Shown: positions 1 to 6,946 of the stretch, one piece after another
Layout of the letters: the number at the start of each line of letters is the position of its first letter
Position numbering within the stretch: the stretch's first letter is position 1
Source: Bacillota bacterium
GTDB taxonomy: Bacteria > Bacillota > Clostridia > UBA1381
Assembly: GCA_021205715.1 (NCBI GenBank)
Contig: JAJPXA010000130.1
Coordinates: 1 to 7,212, forward strand
DNA: 7,212 nt
Direction: 5' to 3'
Position numbers and translations under genes: made by a program
Notes under the pieces: generated by a model
What the model saw: the letters and a program-made list of their open reading frames with translations, nothing else
What the model was told of the DNA's origin: nothing
Database searches by the model: none

Positions 1-28
1 GTTCTTGTATACTGAAAACAAAATGAAT

Positions 29-60
29 ATTATCTAAAAAAATCATAGCATTATCTAAAA
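29..60. repeat. 11-bp direct repeat pair upstream of pcrA
   Basis: The 11-mer ATTATCTAAAA occurs exactly at 29-39 and again at 50-60. The two copies start 21 bp apart, close to two turns of the DNA helix, so a dimeric protein could meet both on the same face. The second copy ends 5 bp before the extended -10 candidate at 66-74 and would lie in its -35 region. The match is read directly from the sequence. A role as an operator is only an inference, because the surrounding DNA is very AT-rich. Confidence 0.4.
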
Positions 61-65
61 TTGTA

Positions 66-74
66 TGGTATACT
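66..74 (+). promoter_or_regulatory. Candidate extended -10 promoter for pcrA
   Basis: The bases TGGTATACT match an extended -10 element (TGn followed by TATACT, 5 of 6 to TATAAT). There is no good -35 at the expected distance (46-51 reads TAGCAT), which extended -10 promoters can tolerate. Transcription would start near 80-82 and give a leader of about 67 nt before the pcrA start. A second weak candidate lies upstream: TTGTAT at 5-10, a 17-bp spacer, then TATTAT at 28-33. The region is AT-rich, so chance matches are likely, and neither call is firm. Confidence 0.35.
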
Positions 75-148
75 TAATGGTGCGAAGCATTTAAAATATG
101 ATTTTTACGATGTGTTTCGGAAAACGGGAAATAATTGCGAGGTAAAAA

Positions 149-2356
149 ATGGAAGATAAAATCGAAACGCTTTTGGAAGGCTTAAACGACCGCCAAAAGG
201 AGGCGGTGACGGCAACGGAGGGACCGCTGTTGGTTCTCGCGGGCGCGGGAAGCGGCAAAACGAGAGTTCTTGTAAGCAGAATCGCGTATATTTTGGAAAA
301 GGGCTACGCTAAGCCGTTGCAAATTTTGGCTATAACATTTACCAACAAGGCGGCAAATGAAATGAAGGAAAGAGTTATAAAGCTTATCGGCGACAAATGC
401 GGCGGTATGTGGATAGGGACGTTTCATTCGATGTGCGCGCGAATATTGAGAAACTGCATCGATCTTATAGGATACTCGCGCGATTTCGTGATATACGACA
501 GCGCCGACACGAAAACTCTTATTAAGGAGTGTATTGCCGAGCTTGATTTGGACGAGAAGAATTATTCGCCCAGATACGTGTCGTCCGTTATCAGCGGCGC
601 GAAAAACGATATGATGGACGTCGAGATTTTCGAGCGCGAATATCGAAACGATTACCGTATGGGTATGGTGGCAAAGCTTTACCGACTGTATCAAAGCAAG
701 CTCAAAAGCAGCAACGCTTTGGATTTTGACGATATAATTCTGCTTACAGTAAAAATTTTAAGCAAAAACAAGGACGTGCTTTTGAAGTATCAGAGTATGT
801 TCGAATATGTGCTTGTCGACGAGTATCAGGACACCAACAACTCGCAATATATGCTTATAAACCTGCTGTCGGGCGGCTACGGCAATATATGCGTTGTCGG
901 CGACGAGGATCAGAGCATTTACGGCTTTCGCGGCGCAAATATTGACAATATTTTGAATTTTCAAAAGGATTACACCGACGCGCGCGTTATAAAGTTAGAG
1001 CAAAATTACCGTTCCACGCAGAATATTCTAAATTCCGCGAACGCGGTGATTCACAACAATTCCGAGCGTATAGGAAAGACCCTTTGGACGGACAACGGCG
1101 ACGGAGATAAAATTATCGTTCACACCTCGTCCAACGAGTATGACGAGGGCAGGTTCGTCGCGGGCGAGGTGAAAAAATATTACGCCGACAACGGCGCGTT
1201 CGGCGACTGCGCCGTGCTTTACAGAACCAACGCGCAATCGCGTGTTATCGAGGAAATGATGATGCGCTCCGGCATCCCTTACCGCGTGCTCGCGGGATTG
1301 AGGTTCTATGACCGCAAGGAAATCAAGGACGTAATCGCGTATTTGAGAATTGTACATAACCCGTCCGACGATTTGAGCTTAAAGCGCGTAATAAACGAGC
1401 CGAAGCGCAAAATAGGCAAGGTTACCGTTGAAAAGGCTCAGGCGATTGCCGCCCAAAGCGGCTCGTCCGTTTTCGACGTTATAAGCGCGGCGGACAGATA
1501 TGCCGAGCTTTCATCGGCGGCTCCGAGGCTTAAAGTGTTCGCCGCTCTTATAAAATCCTTTATCGATATAAAAGACACGCTGCCGATAACGGATTTGGTA
1601 CGCAAAATCGTCGACGATAGCGGCTACAGAGCCGCTTTGGAGGAGGAAAAAAGCGTTGAAAATCAGACGCGCCTCGATAATATCGACGAGTTTATGACGG
1701 TCGCGGGCGAATTTGAGAATAACGAGAACTATGACGGAACGCTTTCGGAATTTCTCGCGGGAATATCGCTGGTTTCGGATATTGACTCGTATGATGAGCT
1801 GGAGGACACCGTTTCGCTTATGACAATTCACAGCGCGAAGGGATTGGAATTTCCGGTGGTGTTCCTCGTGGGACTCGAGGAGGGATTGTTCCCCGGCACG
1901 CGCTCGATAGGCGACGAAAAAGCGCTTGAGGAGGAACGGCGATTGTGCTATGTGGCAATCACGCGGGCGATGAAAAAGCTGTACATCACAAAAACCGTGA
2001 GCCGCACTATATTCGGAAGAACCGAGCAGTCGATGGAATCGAGATTTTTAAAGGAATTGCCGAAGGAATATATTAGCGAGGAGCAGGATCTGCCGTCGGC
2101 GGCTTTGGAATTTGCCGGAGGCTTCGGCTCGTTTACGCCTAAATCCCGCAAAAACGATACAGCGGTAAAAATCAGCTCGCCGAGCGGCGAGAGATACACC
2201 GCGGGCGAATATGTCGAGCATAAAAAATTCGGCGTGGGTCAGATAATAAGCGTTCAGGAATTTGGCGACGACGCGATACTTCAAATAAATTTCGAGCTTG
2301 TCGGAATGAAACAGCTTATGGCGAATTTCGCCAAATTAAAAAAGATTAAGGCATAA
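149..2356 (+). CDS. pcrA: ATP-dependent DNA helicase PcrA (UvrD/Rep family)
   Basis: This is a complete 735-residue superfamily 1A 3'-5' DNA helicase, close to the usual PcrA length. Such enzymes unwind DNA in nucleotide excision repair, remove RecA filaments, help replication past transcription, and support rolling-circle plasmid replication. All helicase motifs are visible: Q motif (LNDRQ, 12-16), Walker A AGAGSGKT (31-38, Lys37), Ia (62-72), Ib GTFHS (90-94), II VDEYQDT (223-229), III GDEDQSIYGFRGA (251-263), IV QNYRST (285-290), V (555-573) and VI with YVAITRA (601-607, arginine finger Arg606). Residues about 680-735 form the Tudor-like PcrA C-terminal domain (GEYVEHKKFGVGQI), which contacts RNA polymerase in studied homologues. 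The ATG at 149 is chosen because GAGGT (139-143) sits 5 nt upstream and the Q motif falls at the normal distance from the N-terminus. No upstream partner gene is in the window. It converges on the V-ATPase operon, and no functional link between the two is implied. Confidence 0.97.
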   Translation: MEDKIETLLEGLNDRQKEAVTATEGPLLVLAGAGSGKTRVLVSRIAYILEKGYAKPLQILAITFTNKAANEMKERVIKLIGDKCGGMWIGTFHSMCARILRNCIDLIGYSRDFVIYDSADTKTLIKECIAELDLDEKNYSPRYVSSVISGAKNDMMDVEIFEREYRNDYRMGMVAKLYRLYQSKLKSSNALDFDDIILLTVKILSKNKDVLLKYQSMFEYVLVDEYQDTNNSQYMLINLLSGGYGNICVVGDEDQSIYGFRGANIDNILNFQKDYTDARVIKLEQNYRSTQNILNSANAVIHNNSERIGKTLWTDNGDGDKIIVHTSSNEYDEGRFVAGEVKKYYADNGAFGDCAVLYRTNAQSRVIEEMMMRSGIPYRVLAGLRFYDRKEIKDVIAYLRIVHNPSDDLSLKRVINEPKRKIGKVTVEKAQAIAAQSGSSVFDVISAADRYAELSSAAPRLKVFAALIKSFIDIKDTLPITDLVRKIVDDSGYRAALEEEKSVENQTRLDNIDEFMTVAGEFENNENYDGTLSEFLAGISLVSDIDSYDELEDTVSLMTIHSAKGLEFPVVFLVGLEEGLFPGTRSIGDEKALEEERRLCYVAITRAMKKLYITKTVSRTIFGRTEQSMESRFLKELPKEYISEEQDLPSAALEFAGGFGSFTPKSRKNDTAVKISSPSGERYTAGEYVEHKKFGVGQIISVQEFGDDAILQINFELVGMKQLMANFAKLKKIKA

Positions 2357-2361
2357 GCAAT

Positions 2362-2399
2362 ATAAAATGCCGTCCGCATTTTCGCGGACGGCATTTTAT
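2362..2399. terminator. Bidirectional rho-independent terminator between pcrA and atpD
   Basis: A perfect 16-bp inverted repeat spans 2362-2377 and 2384-2399, with a 6-nt loop (ATTTTC). The stem has a GC-rich core (GCCGTCCGC) and an A/T-rich outer end, so each strand has an A-tract before the hairpin and a T-tract after it. It begins 5 nt after the pcrA stop codon. On the other strand it begins directly next to the atpD stop codon (2402-2400). With the two genes convergent, the simplest reading is one hairpin that ends both transcripts. Confidence 0.93.
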
Positions 2400-3023
2400 T
2401 TAAAGCTTTGTCTTTTTTATCATTTTCAATCTTGTATGCTCCTCGCGCTCCTTTTCCTCAAGCGCGTTTGATATTTCCTTGGTCAAGCCCTCGTAAAGGG
2501 GGATTGTGATATTCTCAAGAGCGTTCGCGCGCTTTTGAGTCTTTTTAATATTCATCGCAAGGCGGTAAACCGCGTTTTCTATTTCCGTAAGACGCACCGT
2601 CATTTGCTTCACGTTGTTAAAATTAAGCATGGCTTCGTCAAGCGCGGAGGCGGTTTCAAAAAAGCTGTAGACCGGTTTTTTTGAGCTTTCGCCTATTCTT
2701 ACAACGGGAATTTCAACCCCCATTACGCTTCTCAAGTCTATATTGACACCGTCCTCGATAGGCGTGGCGGCGGCTATTTCTTCGATATGCTGCATACCCA
2801 TTATAACGCTTGCCGATTCAAGCGCCTTATACGCCTTGGCGAAAGTGACCTCAATATTCGCCTCGATCTCCTTTGCCTCCTCGATAAGCTGCATCATTTC
2901 GCGGATAAGGATATTTCTCTTTTTGTCGAGCATTTCATAGCCCTGCTTTGACAATCGCAGGGTATTTTTTGCGGTCATAAGATTGCCCTTTGTGGGCGCC
3001 GTATTCATCTGCATACGCGTCAT
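2400..3023 (-). CDS. atpD: V-type ATP synthase subunit D (central rotor shaft)
   Basis: Subunit D (ntpD in Enterococcus naming) forms the long helical coiled coil of the central shaft and turns inside the A3B3 head. The 207-residue product has the usual family length (about 200-210). It has the family's two long terminal helices: an N-terminal part with PTKGNLMTAKNTLRLSKQGY (10-29), and a C-terminal part with KKTQKRANALENITIP (160-175) followed by a charged helix ending in a lysine-rich tail. The first ATG (3023) has AAGGA 4 nt upstream. Met4 (3014) is a credible alternative, with AAAGG 9 nt upstream, and the product would then open MQMNTAPTK, aligning end to end with family starts of the MRLNVNPTR type. 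The gene follows atpB after an 18-nt gap, is the last of the operon, and stops exactly at the terminator stem. Confidence 0.95.
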   Translation of the reverse strand: MTRMQMNTAPTKGNLMTAKNTLRLSKQGYEMLDKKRNILIREMMQLIEEAKEIEANIEVTFAKAYKALESASVIMGMQHIEEIAAATPIEDGVNIDLRSVMGVEIPVVRIGESSKKPVYSFFETASALDEAMLNFNNVKQMTVRLTEIENAVYRLAMNIKKTQKRANALENITIPLYEGLTKEISNALEEKEREEHTRLKMIKKTKL

Positions 3024-3041
3024 CCTTTCCTTAAATCGATA

Positions 3042-4472
3042 TTATTCGCTATCCTCCGTATCGGCGGTGTCATTGACGGCACCGTCGGCGGCGGGACGGT
3101 AGTATTTGTCGAGTATATCGTCGCCCACGCGGTCAAGCTCGCTCTTGGGAAGCATACCCAAAAGCTCCCAGCCTAAATTGAGTGTGTCCTCTATGCTTCG
3201 ATTCTCATACGCGCCCTGATTTAAAAATCTTTCCTCAAACGCCTTGCCGAACGCTATATACTTCTTGTCTATCGCGGACAATTCGTCCTCGCCTATTACC
3301 GACGCGAGGCTCTTCGCGTCCTCAACCTTTGAATACGCGGCAAAAAGCTGATTTGCAAGGTCGGGATGATCCTCCCTTGTATATCCCTTGCCTATGCCGT
3401 CCTTCATAAGACGCGACAGCGACGGCAGTACCGACACCGGCGGATATACGCCGGTAAGGCTTAAATCCCTGCCCAAAACAATCTGACCCTCGGTGATATA
3501 ACCCGTAAGGTCGGGCACGGGGTGCGTTATATCGTCGCTCGGCATCGTCAAAATGGGCACCTGAGTTACGGAGCCTTTGGCGCTGTCGATAATTCCGGCT
3601 CTTTCGTAAAGCGACGCGAGGTCGGAGTAAAGATAACCGGGGAAGCCTTTTCTTGACGGAATCTCGCCGTTTGAGGACGAGATTTCTCTAAGAGCCTCGG
3701 CATAGGATGTCATATCCGTGAGAATTACCAAGACGTGCATATCGTGCTTAAACGCCAAATACTCGGCGGTCGTAAGCGCGCAGCGCGGAGTTATTATTCG
3801 CTCCGCGACGGGGTCGTTTGAAAGATTTAAAAACATTACAACCTTGCTTAAAACGCCGCTTTCCTCAAACGAGCGCTTGAAGAAATTCGCGACGTCGTGC
3901 TTGACGCCCATCGCGGCGAAAACTATCGCGAATTTTTCTCCGTCCGCGTCGTCCTCGTCCGTTACCTTTGCCTGACGCGCTATCTGCACCGCGAGGCGGT
4001 CGTGCGGCATACCGTCGCCCGAAAAAATCGGAAGCTTTTGTCCGCGTATAAGCGTGGCAAGGCAGTCGATGGACGAAATACCCGTCTGAATGAAGTTGTT
4101 CGGGTAAACTCTCGAAACCGGATTTATCGGCGAGCCGTTTACATCCCTTACCTCGTCGGCAAAATAATCGCCCAAGCCGTCTATGGGGCGTCCCGCGCCG
4201 TCGAAGGTTCTGCCGAGCATCTCAGCCGAAAGCGAAAGGCGCATCGGCTCGCCCATAAGCCTTGTTCTTGTGTTTTCAAGCGACAGACTTTCGGTTCCCT
4301 CGAAAAGCTGTATGACAGCCTTATCGCCGGAAATTCGGACAATTTTGCCCATACGCTTTGAGCCGTCGTCCAGAGTTACGGTTACCATTTCATCATAGAA
4401 CGCGTCCTTTACGCCCTCTATTACCGCAAGAGGGCCTTGAATGTCTTTCAGACCTATATATTCTATTGCCAT
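3042..4472 (-). CDS. atpB: V-type ATP synthase subunit B (non-catalytic head subunit)
   Basis: Subunit B (ntpB) alternates with A in the A3B3 head, and its interface supplies residues to the catalytic site on A. The 476-residue product has the N-terminal beta-barrel, then the nucleotide-binding-like domain. Where A has a P-loop, B reads IFSGDGMPHD (149-158), the degenerate form typical of this subunit, so it does not hydrolyse ATP. Other signatures are FAAMGV (185-190), LTDMTSYAEALREIS (251-265), EIPSRKGFPGY (270-280) and PSLSRLMKDGIG (350-361); Arg354 lies where the arginine finger is expected. The protein continues about 17 residues past the conserved DDILDKYYRP end in an acidic tail rich in Asp, Glu and Ala. 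The ATG at 4472 is preceded by AGAGGGGA at 4488-4481, and this site overlaps the atpA stop codon, which suggests coupled translation of the two head subunits. The gap to atpA is 15 nt. Confidence 0.97.
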   Translation of the reverse strand: MAIEYIGLKDIQGPLAVIEGVKDAFYDEMVTVTLDDGSKRMGKIVRISGDKAVIQLFEGTESLSLENTRTRLMGEPMRLSLSAEMLGRTFDGAGRPIDGLGDYFADEVRDVNGSPINPVSRVYPNNFIQTGISSIDCLATLIRGQKLPIFSGDGMPHDRLAVQIARQAKVTDEDDADGEKFAIVFAAMGVKHDVANFFKRSFEESGVLSKVVMFLNLSNDPVAERIITPRCALTTAEYLAFKHDMHVLVILTDMTSYAEALREISSSNGEIPSRKGFPGYLYSDLASLYERAGIIDSAKGSVTQVPILTMPSDDITHPVPDLTGYITEGQIVLGRDLSLTGVYPPVSVLPSLSRLMKDGIGKGYTREDHPDLANQLFAAYSKVEDAKSLASVIGEDELSAIDKKYIAFGKAFEERFLNQGAYENRSIEDTLNLGWELLGMLPKSELDRVGDDILDKYYRPAADGAVNDTADTEDSE

Positions 4473-4487
4473 ATTCCGTATCCCCTC

Positions 4488-6260
4488 TTATTTTATTTGT
4501 TCGGCAATTATCCTGTCAAACACGTCGTTTATCTTTCGCGTAAGCTCCGTAAACGGCGCGTCGATGTCGGTATTGCCTATTGTGTATTTTATTCTTAATA
4601 TGTCCTCGATGATATTGGTTTTCGCGACGCGCGAAAGAACTATGCCGCGCTTTACTATTTCCCGCAAACGCTTGTCGAACAGCAATATTACATCCATCAT
4701 TTTATTCTGCTTTTCAAGCGGAACATAGGTGTCGTCCTTATGGAACGCGTTTTGCTGCAAAAATCCGACTCTTATAGCTCTCGCGACCTCAAGCGTCGCT
4801 TTTTGGCTGTCGGGAAGAACATCCGCGCCGATAAGCTTTACTATCTCCATAAGGCTGCTCTCCTCCTGGAGTATCGCCATAATTTTCGCGCGCTTTTCCA
4901 TAAAGTCGGGCGAAACGTTCGCCGCGTACCACGGCGTTAAATCGTCAATATACTCGCTGTAGCTCGTAAGCCACTGTATCGCGGGGTAATGACGCGCGTA
5001 AGCGAGGCTTTTGTCGAGCGCCCAGAAGCAGCGTATAAAGCGCTTTGTGTTCTGCGTGACAGGCTCCGAAAAGTCACCGCCCTGCGGTGAAACCGCGCCG
5101 ATTATCGTAACCGAGCCTTCGGTGCCGTTCGTATTCGTCACATATCCCGCGCGCTCGTAAAACTGTGAAAGACGCGACGCGAGATACGCGGGAAATCCCT
5201 CCTCGGCGGGCATTTCCTCAAGACGTCCGGAGATTTCTCTCAGCGCCTCCGCCCAACGCGACGACGAATCCGCCATAAGCGCTACGTGATAGCCCATATC
5301 GCGGTAGTATTCCGCGAGTGTAACGCCGGTGTAAATTGACGCCTCACGCGCCGCGACCGGCATATTCGACGTGTTCGCGATAAGCACGGTTCTGTCAAGA
5401 AGCGGTCTTTGCGATTTCGGGTCGATAAGCTCCGAAAACTCCGTCAGCACCTGCGTCATTTCGTTGCCGCGCTCGCCGCAGCCGATATATACTATAATAT
5501 CCGCGTCGCACCATTTCGCGAGCTGATGCTGTGTCATAGTCTTACCCGTGCCGAAGCCGCCGGGGATTGCCGCCGCGCCGCCCTTTGCGAGCGGGAACAT
5601 CGAGTCTATCACGCGCTGACCCGTTACGAGCGGGCGTGAAATCGGCTGACGCTCGGTATACGGTCTTGACCGCTTAATGGGCCATTTTTGCTTCATCGTA
5701 ATATCCGCCGTGCCGTCCTCGGTTTTCACCTTCGCGATTACATCGCATATGGTGTAGCCGCCGTCGGGCGCCGTCCATTCTATCGTGCCCTTTACGTTCG
5801 GTGGTACCATTATTTTATGTTCTATAAGGCTCGTTTCGGGTGTTGACGCGATTATCGAGCCGCCCTCGACGTAATCACCCGCTTTCGCAGTGACTGTCAC
5901 ATTCCATATTTTCTTTTCGTCAAGGGATTTTACGTCGACTCCTCTGGTTATAAACGCGCCTGTGAGCGCGCATATATCCTTTAGGGGTCTTTCTATGCCG
6001 TCAAAGATATTTGATAAAATACCCGGCGCAAGCGTTATTGAGAGCGGCGCGCCGCTTCCCTCTACCTTTTCGCCCGCCTTGAGTCCCGTCGTTTCCTCGT
6101 ACACCTGAACAACGGTTTCCTCCGATGTCACGCCGATGACCTCTCCCACAAGTCTTTCATCGCCGACATACACCATTTCCTGCATTTCAAACGCATTGGA
6201 ACCCTTTACCTTTACGACGGGGCCGTTTATTTCAAATATCCGACCTAATGCCTTAGCCAT
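4488..6260 (-). CDS. atpA: V-type ATP synthase subunit A (catalytic head subunit)
   Basis: Subunit A (ntpA) is the catalytic ATPase/ATP synthase subunit of the rotary head, at the cytoplasmic face of the membrane. The 590-residue product has the normal family length. The N-terminal barrel starts with ALGRIFEINGPVVKVKG (4-20). The A-specific bulge region lies roughly at 110-190 and separates it from F-type beta subunits. Next come the P-loop GGFGTGKT (234-241, Lys240), IGCGERGNEM (259-268, with Glu263 as the expected catalytic glutamate), and Walker B with ALMADSSSRWAEALREIS (327-344, Asp331). The helical C-terminal domain is intact. All catalytic positions I can place are present, so the enzyme should be active. 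The ATG at 6260 gives the conserved N-terminus and has AAAGGA 10 nt upstream. The gap to atpE is 41 nt and I see no terminator in it. The direction of catalysis and the coupling ion cannot be read from this subunit. Confidence 0.98.
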   Translation of the reverse strand: MAKALGRIFEINGPVVKVKGSNAFEMQEMVYVGDERLVGEVIGVTSEETVVQVYEETTGLKAGEKVEGSGAPLSITLAPGILSNIFDGIERPLKDICALTGAFITRGVDVKSLDEKKIWNVTVTAKAGDYVEGGSIIASTPETSLIEHKIMVPPNVKGTIEWTAPDGGYTICDVIAKVKTEDGTADITMKQKWPIKRSRPYTERQPISRPLVTGQRVIDSMFPLAKGGAAAIPGGFGTGKTMTQHQLAKWCDADIIVYIGCGERGNEMTQVLTEFSELIDPKSQRPLLDRTVLIANTSNMPVAAREASIYTGVTLAEYYRDMGYHVALMADSSSRWAEALREISGRLEEMPAEEGFPAYLASRLSQFYERAGYVTNTNGTEGSVTIIGAVSPQGGDFSEPVTQNTKRFIRCFWALDKSLAYARHYPAIQWLTSYSEYIDDLTPWYAANVSPDFMEKRAKIMAILQEESSLMEIVKLIGADVLPDSQKATLEVARAIRVGFLQQNAFHKDDTYVPLEKQNKMMDVILLFDKRLREIVKRGIVLSRVAKTNIIEDILRIKYTIGNTDIDAPFTELTRKINDVFDRIIAEQIK

Positions 6261-6301
6261 CTTTGTTCAATCCTTTCTTCGCGTATTTCCGGATTGCGCG
6301 G

Positions 6302-6904
6302 TCAGCTTAAAGCCAAGCCGCTGTTTTGCAGAAATACTTTCTTTTCCTCGGAAATCATATCCTTAAAGGAATAGTCGACGGACACCCTTTTGTCGGTGTT
6401 TACAACCTTTACGCCGCCCAGAAAATCGCGTTCTGCCGCGCCCTCGACTCTGACGTTGGAGGTGTCGGGTATCTCGGTTATATTGTCCTTGTACATCATA
6501 TCCTCACCGGCGATATATACGGTTTTCGCGCCGTCGCCAAGCTCGAAATACGCGGTTTTTATCTTATTCAAAAGCCACTCCTTATACTCGGCTTTTTTCT
6601 TAAATTCCCTGAGTCTTTGAACGACCGCGTCCGCGACATCGTCTATTATCGCCTCGCGCTTTAAGAGGATATTCCTCTTCGATTCCATTTCCACATGAAG
6701 CAAGTGCTCGTTTGCTTCCTTGCGCGACTCGTTTACGCTGTTTTGAATTTTTTCGTACGCTTCCTGCAAATACTCGTTTTCCTTAGCGTCCATCAAATAC
6801 TTATATTTTCTGTCAAGCTGAGCCATTTTTTCATCCTTTTTTTCGTTGGCGTCCTCTATTACCAACGAGGAAAAATTATTGAGTTTTTCAGCAAAATTAT
6901 CCAC
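6302..6904 (-). CDS. atpE: V-type ATP synthase subunit E (peripheral stalk)
   Basis: Subunit E (ntpE) pairs with the small G subunit to form the peripheral stalk that anchors the A3B3 head to membrane subunit I and resists rotor torque. The 200-residue product has the family layout. A long, highly charged helical region (about 1-105, rich in Lys, Glu and Ala) predicts the coiled coil with G. A compact C-terminal domain follows, with RDFLGGVKVV (159-168) and VDYSF (176-180), the conserved GGV...VD.SF signature that docks on the head. Translation starts at GTG (6904-6902), not ATG. The next in-frame ATG is codon 27, inside the helix and without a comparable ribosome site, while AAGGAGG lies 8 nt before the GTG. 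The gene sits between atpF (42-nt gap) and atpA (41-nt gap). Sequence conservation in E is low, so the call rests on the C-terminal signature plus operon position. Confidence 0.93.
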   Translation of the reverse strand: MDNFAEKLNNFSSLVIEDANEKKDEKMAQLDRKYKYLMDAKENEYLQEAYEKIQNSVNESRKEANEHLLHVEMESKRNILLKREAIIDDVADAVVQRLREFKKKAEYKEWLLNKIKTAYFELGDGAKTVYIAGEDMMYKDNITEIPDTSNVRVEGAAERDFLGGVKVVNTDKRVSVDYSFKDMISEEKKVFLQNSGLALS

Positions 6905-6912
6905 GGCTCTCT

Positions 6913-6919
6913 CCTCCTT
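6913..6919 (-). promoter_or_regulatory. Strong Shine-Dalgarno site that fixes the GTG start of atpE
   Basis: On the minus strand, AAGGAGG (6919-6913) is a full-consensus ribosome binding site. It lies 8 nt before the GTG at 6904 and decides the start codon. It is the best match among the sites in this operon; those of atpA (AAAGGA), atpB (AGAGGGGA) and atpD (AAGGAAAGG) are weaker. The strong site may compensate for the GTG start. Confidence 0.8.
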
Positions 6920-6946
6920 ATTATTAACCTTATTGCTTAGAATGTG

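Noticed and set aside
82..88. GCGAAGC in the pcrA leader, a sequence known to form a very stable DNA mini-hairpin.
   Set aside because: It is only 7 bases, occurs by chance in any genome, has no poorly paired counterpart or repeat around it, and nothing nearby suggests a role such as an origin or attachment site.
182..2284. Several minus-strand open frames inside pcrA (68-170 codons).
   Set aside because: They lie antisense to a helicase gene with every motif intact and show no recognisable protein features. They are explained as frame shadows of its codon use.
3182..4728. Plus-strand open frames opposite atpB and the end of atpA, the longest at 3897-4361.
   Set aside because: They overlap each other and the strongly conserved subunits on the other strand. 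Their translations are arginine-rich and low in family-like pattern, as expected for shadow frames.
6261..6301. A possible internal promoter or small RNA in the 41-nt gap before atpA.
   Set aside because: Apart from the ribosome site AAAGGA, I see no -10/-35 pair and no hairpin with a T-tract. The gap is too short to support a separate element.
6326..6940. Plus-strand open frames opposite atpE with hydrophobic stretches that look membrane-like.
   Set aside because: The hydrophobic runs arise because the sense strand encodes a Lys/Glu-rich coiled coil, and the reverse complement of such codons reads as Phe, Leu and Ser.
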